The notes under the pieces: model-generated
The model's database searches: none
What the model saw: only the letters and a program-made list of their open reading frames with translations
What the model was told of the DNA's origin: nothing
Program-made: the position numbers and the translations under genes
Shown: positions 8,685 through 16,219 of the stretch, piece by piece
Layout: each line of letters starts with the position of its first letter
Position numbering within the stretch: position 1 is the stretch's first letter
NCBI GenBank assembly: GCA_002347985.1
Contig: DDYM01000031.1
Coordinates: 8,412-28,467, forward strand
Direction of reading: 5' to 3'
Length of the DNA: 20,056 nt
Source of the DNA: Bacteroidetes bacterium UBA2234
GTDB lineage: Bacteria > Bacteroidota > Bacteroidia > NS11-12g > UBA955

Positions 8685-9521
8685 ATGAATCACCGCGCAG
8701 TGATATTTTTTTCATTTTTCACGATTTCCATTTCGTATTTGATCGCTACCCAAAGCCCCAATTTGGATGTTAAATCATCGGAATCTTTCATAAAACCAAA
8801 TTCCAAATTGATGGTTAAAACCAAAGCGGTAATGGCTGTCGGGACCTCAACAGTGTCAAATCTATCATTGCCAACCCCAATAGATACTGCGATTTCCAAG
8901 GCGTTTGTAACCGGAAGGTTTCTTCCCCAAACCCATATTCGATTTCAAATGGTTCCTGCGGATCTCTGCAGCAAGTCGATGTACCTCCAAAAAGATGTCG
9001 TTGTGGCTTTCCGACAAATGAAATTGGCCGCCGCCAGTGACGGGATCACATTGAGAATCATCAGTGGAACAAGAAATTTTTGGGAGCAGCAGGCCATTTG
9101 GGAGCGCAAGTGGAAGGCCAACTTAGCGCAGTTTGGGGCAACTGCAAAAAATGCGAGAGAGATTTTAAAGTACAGCAGCATGCCTAGCAGCAGTAGGCAT
9201 CATTGGGGGACAGACATTGACATCAACAATCTAAGTCCCGGGTATTTCGCCACCGGCAGAGGACTCAAAGAATTGCAATGGTTACGGAAGAACGCGATTA
9301 AATTTGGCTTTGTTGAAGTGTATTCACCGAGGGAAAGTGGTAGAATCACAGGATATGAGCCGGAGGCATGGCACTGGTCGTATAGCCCACTGTCAACCCA
9401 ATATTTATCTTTCTACAAACAGAACATTGCCTACAGCGATTTCAAAGGATTTTTGGGGTGTGAATGGGCCCAAGACCTCAGAATTATTGAAGATTTTGTA
9501 GGTGGGGTCTCAAACAAATAA
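8685..9521 (+). CDS. M15-family (VanY/D-Ala-D-Ala carboxypeptidase-type) peptidase
   Basis: 278 residues. A hydrophobic N-terminal segment (residues 5-22) acts as a signal peptide or anchor. The catalytic region begins with 'ITLRIISGTRNFWEQQ' (about 121-136). The zinc motif S-x-H-x-x-G-x-x-x-D is complete as S170, H172, G175 and D179, and E-x-W-H-W supplies E227 and H230, giving the H/D/H zinc ligands and catalytic Glu of the M15B group. It probably trims D-alanine or another peptide bond in periplasmic peptidoglycan during wall maturation. Residues 25-90 are a poorly conserved spacer. The gene is monocistronic, diverges from the propeller gene and ends in a strong shared terminator. Nothing nearby suggests vancomycin resistance. 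Confidence 0.9.
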   Translation: MNHRAVIFFSFFTISISYLIATQSPNLDVKSSESFIKPNSKLMVKTKAVMAVGTSTVSNLSLPTPIDTAISKAFVTGRFLPQTHIRFQMVPADLCSKSMYLQKDVVVAFRQMKLAAASDGITLRIISGTRNFWEQQAIWERKWKANLAQFGATAKNAREILKYSSMPSSSRHHWGTDIDINNLSPGYFATGRGLKELQWLRKNAIKFGFVEVYSPRESGRITGYEPEAWHWSYSPLSTQYLSFYKQNIAYSDFKGFLGCEWAQDLRIIEDFVGGVSNK

Positions 9522-9551
9522 GGGCCCGAGAAGTACTTCTCGGGCCCTTAT
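9518..9551. terminator. Perfect 34-bp palindromic bidirectional terminator
   Basis: Bases 9518-9534 and 9535-9551 are exact reverse complements with no spacer, 17 bp per arm and GC-rich in the middle (AAGGGCCCGAGAAGT). The TAA stop of the peptidase gene (9519-9521) lies inside the arm. It sits between convergent genes, so it can terminate both the peptidase transcript and the fbaB-accD-gcvH operon. Confidence 0.85.
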
Positions 9552-9571
9552 CAATTAAGTTCTACAGTGAA

Positions 9572-9949
9572 TTATCCAACCATTGCTGTGTAATCGGCAT
9601 GACTCATCAAACCGTCTACTTCAGATGGGTTACTCATTTTTACTTTCACCATCCAACCGTCGCCGTAAGGATCGCTATTTACTGATTCAGGAGCCGCATC
9701 CAAAGAAGCGTTCACTTCGATCACTTCGCCGCTTACAGGCATGTACAAATCGCTCACAGTTTTCACTGCTTCAACTGTACCAAAAACCTCATGCGCAGCC
9801 AAGGTATCACCTTGAGAAGAAATGTCAACGAATACGATATCGCCCAATTCACTTTGAGCAAAATCTGTAACGCCGATGGTGGCTACATCGCCATCAACCA
9901 AAACCCATTCATGGTCTTTGGTGTACTTTAAATTATCTGGAAAGTTCAT
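9572..9949 (-). CDS. gcvH: Glycine cleavage system H protein
   Basis: 125 residues, close to the usual ~126-130. The protein carries the lipoyl arm that shuttles the aminomethyl group between the P, T and L proteins of the glycine cleavage complex in the cytoplasm. The lipoylation site is K63 in '[11 protein letters not shown]', matching the family E-S/A-V-K-x-x-S-D motif. The N-terminus '[13 protein letters not shown]' and '[18 protein letters not shown]' (about 25-42) are also characteristic. It is the last gene of the fbaB-accD-gcvH operon, 12 bases after accD, and is followed by the palindromic terminator. The other glycine cleavage genes are not in the window. Confidence 0.97.
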   Translation of the reverse strand: MNFPDNLKYTKDHEWVLVDGDVATIGVTDFAQSELGDIVFVDISSQGDTLAAHEVFGTVEAVKTVSDLYMPVSGEVIEVNASLDAAPESVNSDPYGDGWMVKVKMSNPSEVDGLMSHADYTAMVG

Positions 9950-9961
9950 AGTTAGTTTATT

Positions 9962-10864
9962 TTAAGCTGTTTTTTTAGTCCAAATCATACGCAGCAAGCT
10001 AGAAATTTTAGCTTTCAACTCATTTCGGTTCACGATAAAATCCAAGAACCCGTGTTCCACCAAGAATTCAGAACTTTGGAATCCTTTGGGAAGGTCACGG
10101 CCAATCGTTTCACGAATCACACGCGGACCGGCAAAGCCAATCAACGCCTCCGGTTCTGCGATATTCACATCGCCCAACATCGCGAAAGAAGCTGTCACAC
10201 CTCCTGTGGTTGGGTTAGTAAGCAATGAAATATAGGGAATTCCCGCGCGGTCTAGTAGTGCCAATTTTGCGCTGGTCTTTGCCATTTGCATCAATGAAAA
10301 AGCCGCTTCCATCATCCTTGCCCCACCCGATTTTGAAATCATCATAAATGGAGTGCGTGTTGCCAAAGAATAATCAATTGCGCGGGCAATTTTCTCACCA
10401 ACAACACTGCCCATTGAACCACCGATGAAGTTAAAATCCATACAGGCAACGCAAAGTGGTTGACCGTCTATGTTACCATGGGCTGTTCTCACCGCATCTT
10501 TCAATCCGGTTTTGCGCTGAGCCACTACAATGCGATCGGTATACGGGGCCGAATCTGTAAATTTCAATGGATCTCCGCTGCTCAAATCGGCATTGATTTC
10601 GGTGAACTGATTGTCGTCAAAAAGAATATCGAAATATTCCATCGAACCAATTCTCTCATGGTAGGAACAAGAAGGACAAACGTATTGATTTACAATCCAA
10701 TCTTTGGTAGGTGCAACCTCTTTGCAGCGCTTGCACTTCTCCCACAACCCATCAGGGGTAGGCTTTTTATCCTTGGTTTTTGTTAAAATCCCACTCCAGG
10801 TGCGCTGATACCATTTTGGTCCATCACCTGCAAGGTCTTCGTCGTCTTCGAAATCAAGATTCAT
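9962..10864 (-). CDS. accD: Acetyl-CoA carboxylase carboxyltransferase subunit beta
   Basis: 300 residues from the ATG at 10864. With AccA it forms the carboxyltransferase that moves CO2 from biotin to acetyl-CoA, giving malonyl-CoA for fatty acid synthesis. An N-terminal zinc ribbon is seen as two C-x-x-C pairs, C44/C47 and C63/C66 ('CKRC' and 'CPSC'), followed by the crotonase-fold carboxyltransferase domain with 'ISKSGGARMMEAAFSLMQMA' and 'PTTGGVTASFAMLGD'. A longer frame begins at a TTG at 10873, only one base after the fbaB stop codon; the ATG is preferred. The first ~18 residues are an acidic extension (D/E-rich) that E. coli AccD lacks. It lies between fbaB and gcvH in a probable operon. 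Confidence 0.96.
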   Translation of the reverse strand: MNLDFEDDEDLAGDGPKWYQRTWSGILTKTKDKKPTPDGLWEKCKRCKEVAPTKDWIVNQYVCPSCSYHERIGSMEYFDILFDDNQFTEINADLSSGDPLKFTDSAPYTDRIVVAQRKTGLKDAVRTAHGNIDGQPLCVACMDFNFIGGSMGSVVGEKIARAIDYSLATRTPFMMISKSGGARMMEAAFSLMQMAKTSAKLALLDRAGIPYISLLTNPTTGGVTASFAMLGDVNIAEPEALIGFAGPRVIRETIGRDLPKGFQSSEFLVEHGFLDFIVNRNELKAKISSLLRMIWTKKTA

Positions 10865-10874
10865 GACCGACAAA

Positions 10875-11933
10875 TTACGCCAAATCGATGCTGCTATCCA
10901 AATAAACGCTTTGAACAGAATTCAACAACTCAACACCTTCATTCATAGGCTTTTGGAATGCTTTACGTCCCAAAATCAAACCTGAACCACCGGCGCGTTT
11001 GTTAACTACTGCAGTGAAAATCGCTTCTTCGATATCTCCCTGACCCTTAGATTCACCACCAGAGTTAATCAAACCGGCTCTTCCCATGTAGCAATTTGCC
11101 AACTGGTAACGAGTTAAATCGATTGGGTGATCTGTGGTTAATTCAGAGTATACTTTGGGATGGGTTTTACCGTGTTTGGTTGCCAAATAACCGCCGTTGT
11201 TGGTTGGCAATTTTTGTTTGATGATATCGGCTTGAATGGTAACACCCAAGTGGTTGGCTTGAGCCGACAAATCCGCACTTGCATGATAATCAACACCGTC
11301 TACTTTAAATCCATTGTTTCTCAAATAGCACCAAAGGATGGTAGCCATACCCAATTCGTGAGCGCGCTCGAAAGCTTTTGCCACTTCAACAATCTGGCGA
11401 CCGCTTTCAGGACTTCCGAAGTAGATGGTAGCACCCACTGCAGTTGCACCCAAGTTCCAAGCATCCTCAACCGAACCAAACATGATTTGATCAAACTTAT
11501 TGGGGTAAGACAAAAACTCGTTGTGGTTTAACTTAACGATAAAAGGAATTTTGTGGGCATATTTGCGAGCGTGCATCGCCAAAACACCATAGGTTGAAGC
11601 CACTGCATTGCAACCGCCTTCAATCGCCAACTTGATGATGTTTTCAGAATCAAAATAAATAGGATTTGGAGCAAAAGAAGCACCCGCACTGTGCTCAATT
11701 CCCTGATCTACAGGAAGAATACTCAAATAACCTGTGTTTGCCAAACGACCGTGGCCGTACAATTGCTGCAAACTCTTCAACACCTGAGGGTTGCGGTTTG
11801 ATTGAGCAAAAATACGATCGATGAAATCAGGCCCTGGAGCGTGAATCATAGACTTATCGATGGTTTTACAGTTGTGATCCAACAAGAATTCTGCTTGTGA
11901 ACCGAGCAAAGATTGAATTTGAGATTGAGCCAT
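10875..11933 (-). CDS. fbaB: Class I fructose-bisphosphate aldolase (FbaB/DhnA type)
   Basis: 352 residues, almost the same length as E. coli FbaB, to which it looks similar along its whole length. It cleaves fructose 1,6-bisphosphate to dihydroxyacetone phosphate and glyceraldehyde 3-phosphate in glycolysis and the reverse in gluconeogenesis. Diagnostic stretches are '[20 protein letters not shown]' (69-88), 'VASTYGVLA' (111-119), 'VKLNHNE' (133-139) and 'ADIIKQKL' with K239 as the likely Schiff-base lysine. '[13 protein letters not shown]' follows in the C-terminal part. It heads the operon with accD and gcvH, joining central carbon, fatty acid and one-carbon steps. Its promoter (11962-11996) overlaps that of the divergent acetyltransferase gene. 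Confidence 0.97.
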   Translation of the reverse strand: MAQSQIQSLLGSQAEFLLDHNCKTIDKSMIHAPGPDFIDRIFAQSNRNPQVLKSLQQLYGHGRLANTGYLSILPVDQGIEHSAGASFAPNPIYFDSENIIKLAIEGGCNAVASTYGVLAMHARKYAHKIPFIVKLNHNEFLSYPNKFDQIMFGSVEDAWNLGATAVGATIYFGSPESGRQIVEVAKAFERAHELGMATILWCYLRNNGFKVDGVDYHASADLSAQANHLGVTIQADIIKQKLPTNNGGYLATKHGKTHPKVYSELTTDHPIDLTRYQLANCYMGRAGLINSGGESKGQGDIEEAIFTAVVNKRAGGSGLILGRKAFQKPMNEGVELLNSVQSVYLDSSIDLA

Positions 11934-11950
11934 TGCGTTCTAAATTGTAT

Positions 11951-11958
11951 TAAGTTTG
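11951..11958 (+). promoter_or_regulatory. -7 element of the GNAT acetyltransferase gene
   Basis: TAAGTTTG, a perfect TAnnTTTG, 23 bases before the ATG at 11982. A TTG at 11925-11927 (spacer 23) is the best -33 candidate and lies inside fbaB. Confidence 0.45.
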
Positions 11959-11961
11959 ATG

Positions 11962-11996
11962 CAAATTTAACCATTTTTCTGATGATACATGTCAAA
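11962..11996 (-). promoter_or_regulatory. Promoter of fbaB-accD-gcvH
   Basis: Minus strand TTTG (11996-11993), 23-base spacer, TAAATTTG (11969-11962), a perfect -7 match. The fbaB ATG is 28 bases downstream. The -33 element lies within the start of the acetyltransferase gene. Confidence 0.5.
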
Positions 11997-12416
11997 CCGA
12001 TCTCAAACCCCTCTGATTTAGCCCAAGCTTTTGATATACGTCGCAGAGTTTTTGTAATTGAACAAGAATGTCCGCCCGATGAAGAGTATGATGAATTTGA
12101 GTCAACCAGCTCCCACTTTCTTGCCACATTTAATGGTTTGAACGTTGGAACGTGTAGATATCGCACCACAGACAAAGGATATAAACTGGAGCGATTCGCG
12201 GTCCTGAAAGAACATCGCACTTCGGGAATTGGCGCCGCCCTATTAAACAATTGTTTGGAAATCGTAACGCCACTGCGCAGCCAAGAATTGCCCATCATTT
12301 ATCTACACGCCCAAGAGCATGCGATGAATTTTTACCAGAAATATGGTTTCGAAGCCCAGGGAGACAGATTCTATGAAGCCGGAATCCCTCACTTCAAGAT
12401 GGTTTACCGCGGTTAA
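11982..12416 (+). CDS. GNAT-family N-acetyltransferase
   Basis: 144 residues from the ATG at 11982; a longer frame from 11913 would run through fbaB's own start and both promoters and is rejected. The small acetyltransferase fold is recognisable from 'AFDIRRRVFVIEQECPPDEE' at the N-terminus (ElaA/YjcF-like), 'LERFAVLKEHRTSGIGAALL' covering the acetyl-CoA pyrophosphate loop (R/Q-x-x-G-x-G/A pattern) and 'AMNFYQKYGFEAQGDRFYEA' near the end. It probably transfers acetyl from acetyl-CoA to an amine; the substrate is unknown. It diverges from fbaB and converges on the broken gene at 12413, sharing a TTAA in which both stop codons lie. Confidence 0.9.
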   Translation: MIHVKPISNPSDLAQAFDIRRRVFVIEQECPPDEEYDEFESTSSHFLATFNGLNVGTCRYRTTDKGYKLERFAVLKEHRTSGIGAALLNNCLEIVTPLRSQELPIIYLHAQEHAMNFYQKYGFEAQGDRFYEAGIPHFKMVYRG

Positions 12417-13084
12417 CGGATTACCATAAATCTCGACGTATCCGAACCGATTTTCAACCAATAGAGTCCTGGATTTAACCCGGAAACATCAATGGTAACG
12501 TCGGACCCATTTTCCGTTTTATTCACCCCCGCAGCATTTGGACCCGACTGAATCTGATTGCCCATTTGTGATGATAAACCACCCGATGTGTAAATGCATT
12601 TCCCCAATTCATCATACATGAAAATGGATTCATTCATTACTGAATTCAATCGATGCACATGCAAAATACCATCTGTTGGATTTGGATATAATGAATAGGA
12701 ATGACCCATTTGTTCTTTCAGATCTTGATCTACAGAAACCATCGCATTGGTGGTAAACTTCCAGGTTGCGCTGTATTTTTTGGAGATCTTATTGCCCATG
12801 GCAAGAACAACCCATTGACAGTTCAAGTTGGCGGGTAAATCGCTGACATACACCCATGTAGAATCCGTAAAATTCTGATAAAGCAATTTCACCGGAGAAA
12901 TTCCGTACACCGAAATCAAATATTGGGTAGCGCCAGGAACTTGATTCCAAACAAATTTAGATTTTTTTGAATCTACCCCCGAAGCACCGTTGGAAGGGCT
13001 GCGCAATATTGGTGGAGCCATCTCACTTACTATTGTGATTTTAAATGGCACAGAGCACTTTGCCACTTTTGAGAATTTCATCAA
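12413..13084 (-). pseudogene. C-terminal piece of a broken secreted protein: FN3-like module plus T9SS type A sorting domain
   Basis: 223 residues in the track of the minus strand starting with TTG at 13084 (ATG at 13081), without a signal peptide. After about 20 residues comes an FN3-like module, 'APPILRSPSNGASG' to 'SATWKFTTN' (about 23-112), then a sorting domain from 'YSLYPNPTDGI' to the end (about 130-223). A T9SS substrate needs a signal peptide, but that lies on the next ORF upstream in another frame (13041-13316, 44 bases overlap). The two pieces look like one gene disrupted by a +1-type frameshift or by an internal deletion. A sequencing error cannot be excluded. The stop codon overlaps that of the acetyltransferase. 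Confidence 0.75.
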
Positions 13085-13316
13085 TTACAAAGGTGGTTGA
13101 CAACGCAAACTCTTGTTCTTCCGAGATTTCCTTGTTGTTTTTTTGCGCCTCATCGATCGCCTGCATCATCTGCAGCGCTTTTGTGGAACTCGATTGAGAG
13201 AATGCTTTGGGAACCGGCCCCTGACATTTCAGCGGCCCGAATGGCAAAGTTTGGGCTTTCAGAGCCGTGAATTGCAGCAATAAAACTGCAAACAACCCTG
13301 CCGAAAATTTTATCAT
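13041..13316 (-). pseudogene. N-terminal piece of the same broken secreted protein (signal peptide, M48-protease-like leader)
   Basis: 91 residues. A signal peptide (about 1-21, ending 'ALKAQ') is followed by 'TLPFGPLKCQGPVPKAF', then a helical stretch with 'NNKEISEEQEFALSTTFVID' and 'EILKSGKVL'. From memory this resembles the start of Bacteroidota secreted proteins with an M48-type metalloprotease domain (… E-I-L-x-S-G-K-V-L-F-G-D-P …), but here the frame stops five codons later and no HExxH zinc motif exists in either piece. The following ORF in the +1 frame carries the T9SS domain. Either a single-base change or loss of the protease body explains the arrangement. It starts three bases after the glycosyltransferase stop and is probably the last unit of that operon. 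Confidence 0.65.
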
Positions 13317-13319
13317 TTT

Positions 13320-14660
13320 TCAAAGGTCCTTGAGTTGCCCCAAAAAAGCAAGTAATTCCGAGGTGTTGCGTTTGAGATTGTGGTGTAACTCTACATATTC
13401 CCTCGCGTGTTTTGTCATCCCCTGAGACAGCACTGGATTCAACAGCAATTGCACAATTCCATGGGCGAAATCTTGGGGCTTATCCGCAATGATCATTTGA
13501 ACACCAGATTGAATTGCAAGTCCCTGAGCACCAATAGAGGTTGACACCACTGGCACCCCCAGCGCCATGGCTTCCAGGGATTTAATCCGAATACCACTCC
13601 CCGCTTGAATTGGAACAATCATGATTCCATAGTTCTGCATAAACACTTCTGCATCATCCACCTCCCCGTGGTTTACAATGCCCGCCTGAAAAAATCTTGG
13701 ATCATCCTTTTTGAGTCCTTTGCCCGCCAAATGAAACTTGGCATTGGGTTGAGCCACCAAAATCAAGGGCCAAACATATCTTAAAAACCAAACAACGCCC
13801 TGCTCATTTGCCTGCCATTCCATGGAGCCGATGTGAAAAATCGACAGTGGACGATGTATGAATGAAAAGGGGCTCTCAATTGCGATGCCCGGTTGATACA
13901 CATGAATTCTGTGCTGAATTTCCGTAATACTATCGGATTGGTGCTGCGATTGAATTTGGGTTTGATTGTTTTCAGCCTCTCTGCCTTTGGCAGTTTCATC
14001 TGACATAGTTTTTTGGATCACCAACGAATCGGTTTCTACAATCGGGACTATCGCATCTACAACATTCCACGCATTGATTTCATAGTTTTTCAAACGCCGC
14101 GCTTGCAGTTGCAAATACCAACGTTTGAGAGGCTGCTGGGTGGAAACGGACAGTCTCTCCCAAATTTGATGCTCTAGGTTGTGAGATCGATACACCCACC
14201 GAATATTATTTGAACTGGGGTTTCCCAAATTCCTTTCGGTTTGATTTGATACAGATTGTCGAGAATGACCCAACTGCTTCATAACCCGCATGGAAATTGG
14301 CATTGAGTACAATCCCTCTATAATCACACAATCAAAACAACCTGATTTGATCAATTGAAATAATTGATTGGCACCCTCGGAACTATCATACCGTTCCATG
14401 TGATAACTTCCACCAAAAAGCAAATTCCAAAGGGCTTTGATTGGACGAACACTGGCATCGAGCGATACCAAATGAACTTTACAAAACGCAAAATACTTTT
14501 CAATAGTTGCGTTTTTCGCAAAGTGTTTTTTCGTATTAAAACTAAAGAAATCAACCTCCGCGCCATTTTCAACCAAAGACCTAAGCATCCCATAGGTTGC
14601 AATAGCACCGCCATCGTGCAGTGGCCAAGGCACTCTATTTCCAACGACTAGGATCTTCAT
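13320..14660 (-). CDS. GT-B glycosyltransferase, GT4/GT1-like
   Basis: 446 residues. The N-terminal Rossmann half starts 'MKILVVGNRVPWPLHDGGAI' with 'HDGG', as in many retaining GT4 enzymes, and includes the 'RSHNLEHQIWERL' motif near 158-170. The C-terminal half holds 'IFHIGSMEW' (274-282), 'HLAGKG' (310-315) and 'GSGIRIKSLEAMALGVPVVS' (354-373), the donor-binding E-x7-E-like region with the usual G-x-P. It transfers a nucleotide-activated sugar to an unknown acceptor, perhaps for LPS or surface glycan, which fits its overlap with the LptF/G-type permease gene. Two polar insertions, about 131-152 and 219-250 (Q/N/S-rich), make it longer than the ~390-residue norm. The start overlaps the permease stop by four bases (ATGA), indicating coupling. 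Confidence 0.88.
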   Translation of the reverse strand: MKILVVGNRVPWPLHDGGAIATYGMLRSLVENGAEVDFFSFNTKKHFAKNATIEKYFAFCKVHLVSLDASVRPIKALWNLLFGGSYHMERYDSSEGANQLFQLIKSGCFDCVIIEGLYSMPISMRVMKQLGHSRQSVSNQTERNLGNPSSNNIRWVYRSHNLEHQIWERLSVSTQQPLKRWYLQLQARRLKNYEINAWNVVDAIVPIVETDSLVIQKTMSDETAKGREAENNQTQIQSQHQSDSITEIQHRIHVYQPGIAIESPFSFIHRPLSIFHIGSMEWQANEQGVVWFLRYVWPLILVAQPNAKFHLAGKGLKKDDPRFFQAGIVNHGEVDDAEVFMQNYGIMIVPIQAGSGIRIKSLEAMALGVPVVSTSIGAQGLAIQSGVQMIIADKPQDFAHGIVQLLLNPVLSQGMTKHAREYVELHHNLKRNTSELLAFLGQLKDL

Positions 14661-16153
14661 TCCTTTGAATCTTCAACAGGTTTTTTCCTTTTCCATTTTT
14701 GCAAAATCGCAACAAACCAATTTTTCAAAGGATTGGTCCCCTGAAAACTCTTGTCGATGCTGGCCCGATACGTAATAACCAATCCAATTGGGAACAAAAG
14801 CATAGAACTCATCCAGCTGCCCACCCATACCGGCACAACGCCTTCTTTGCCCATTTTTTCGCCTGTTAAATTGACCGCGTAAAACAGAACAAAAAGCACA
14901 ACTGAAATAACCAACGGCATCCCAATTCCCCCTTTGCGAATGATAGCTCCCAAGGGCGCTGAAATCAAAAAGAGTAAAATTACTAGGATAGAAAATGCGA
15001 ATTTTTTATGCAATTCCGATTTGTATAGATTGATATCCGTTTCCTCAAAATCGAGCGATGTCATAAGACCCTCCACCGTACTTTTGATACTTCTGGCATG
15101 GTTGATCGCGCTCGCCGCGATGGTAGCCTGCTGAGTCTCGGGATAATTCTTTAAAATTCGAGTTTCCGTGAGCGGGTCAAATTGCGTCGCACTTCTTTTG
15201 TAGGCCGTCATTTGCGTATCTACTGTCATCACGCCGGGCAAGTGGATATAACGACCCAGGTATCGACTATTATCGGCCTTCAGCGATGCGCATTTTATGT
15301 TAAACGTATCAATTTCCTTGAATAACTGCGATACATTTTGAAGTCGGTAATCCGAAGCGATCAAATCCCGATCAGAAAACTGGTAATCGAGACTGGACAA
15401 ATCGATTTGAATCTGTTGCTTCTCAAAAAACATCTGGTTAAAGGGTTGGGTTTTTCGATACTCTGGACTGTTGGTCATTTCTTCGTATCGAACACCTTTG
15501 TACAAGGTAAAATTGAGTACTCTTTGATCTTCCGTCAGTTTCATGGTTCCCCACTCTGCCCTTACCACATTCAACCGCTTGGAGTCGTCCTTTTTGTATT
15601 CATAAATCAGAACATCCCTCACCGTTTGATTGTCGGATTCCTTTTTACCCACTCGAATGGCAAATCCTTCAATTTGATGATAGAAGATGCCTTCGGCCAA
15701 GTTAAAGGTGGGTTTTTTGGAGCGCATATCGATGAGCATTCCGGCTTGTTCGAGTTTGGCTTTGGGGATCACATAATTCAAGAACATGAAATTCATGACC
15801 GCAAGACAGCACATCAGCAGGAATATGGGTCTGAGGGCCCGCAGCAGGGAAATCCCGTTGCTTTTCATGGCTACCAATTCAAAACTCTCCGACAGGTTTC
15901 CGAAGGTCATTAAGCCAGCCACCATAATGGTGAGGGGCATTGCCATGGGAACGAGATCGGCCAGAGAATAGAAAATGAGTTTGGCCAACAAATCGGTAGA
16001 GATGCCTTTGCCAACGAGTTCATCGATAAATTTCCAGAGGAACTGCATGAGGAAGAGGAACATCGACAAAAAAAAGGTCACCGCAAAGGGTCCCACATAG
16101 GAACGCAGCAGCAGTATGTCGATTTTTTTGAGCCCCGGAATTTTAAACTTCAT
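14657..16153 (-). CDS. LptF/LptG-family permease (YjgP/YjgQ), lipopolysaccharide export
   Basis: 498 residues. The family forms the inner-membrane part of the LptB2FG transporter that extracts LPS and passes it to the Lpt bridge. Membrane helices lie at about 15-45, 55-90 and 100-125, then a periplasmic jellyroll domain of about 250 residues, then helices near 380-400, 410-430 and 440-460. Motifs include 'FGNLSESFELVAMKSNGISL' (128 region upstream of helix three) and 'APLGAIIRKGGIG' near the C-terminal helices. Length is above E. coli LptF (about 366), as in other Bacteroidota members with extended periplasmic domains. Whether it is the F or G homologue cannot be decided. Its -7 element is at 16165-16172, and the glycosyltransferase gene overlaps its stop codon. 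Confidence 0.9.
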   Translation of the reverse strand: MKFKIPGLKKIDILLLRSYVGPFAVTFFLSMFLFLMQFLWKFIDELVGKGISTDLLAKLIFYSLADLVPMAMPLTIMVAGLMTFGNLSESFELVAMKSNGISLLRALRPIFLLMCCLAVMNFMFLNYVIPKAKLEQAGMLIDMRSKKPTFNLAEGIFYHQIEGFAIRVGKKESDNQTVRDVLIYEYKKDDSKRLNVVRAEWGTMKLTEDQRVLNFTLYKGVRYEEMTNSPEYRKTQPFNQMFFEKQQIQIDLSSLDYQFSDRDLIASDYRLQNVSQLFKEIDTFNIKCASLKADNSRYLGRYIHLPGVMTVDTQMTAYKRSATQFDPLTETRILKNYPETQQATIAASAINHARSIKSTVEGLMTSLDFEETDINLYKSELHKKFAFSILVILLFLISAPLGAIIRKGGIGMPLVISVVLFVLFYAVNLTGEKMGKEGVVPVWVGSWMSSMLLFPIGLVITYRASIDKSFQGTNPLKNWFVAILQKWKRKKPVEDSKE

Positions 16154-16164
16154 GCCTTAGGGTT

Positions 16165-16172
16165 CAAAGATA
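16165..16172 (-). promoter_or_regulatory. -7 element upstream of the LptF/G gene
   Basis: Minus strand TATCTTTG, a perfect TAnnTTTG and identical to that of the desaturase gene, 11 bases before the ATG at 16153. No acceptable -33 element is seen at 17-23 bases, so strength is uncertain. It would allow the permease and glycosyltransferase to be expressed apart from the receptor operon. Confidence 0.4.
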
Positions 16173-16219
16173 GAAAAGAATGAGCAAGGAAAGGAAGGGC
16201 GAAAGTTTCTCTGATGGGG

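Noticed and set aside
8685..9521. Vancomycin resistance gene vanY
   Set aside because: The peptidase has VanY-type motifs but no vanR/S/H/A/X neighbours; a housekeeping wall peptidase is more likely.
9518..9551. 34-bp palindrome as a mobile-element end or recombination site
   Set aside because: It lies between convergent genes and covers a stop codon; termination is sufficient and no repeat copy or transposase is present.
11913..11981. Longer N-terminus for the acetyltransferase
   Set aside because: It overlaps the fbaB start codon and precedes the predicted transcription start; the GNAT fold begins just after the ATG at 11982.
15338..15913. 191-codon + strand ORF opposite the LptF/G gene
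   Set aside because: Antisense shadow of the permease; the hydrophobic runs come from translating the reverse of membrane helices.
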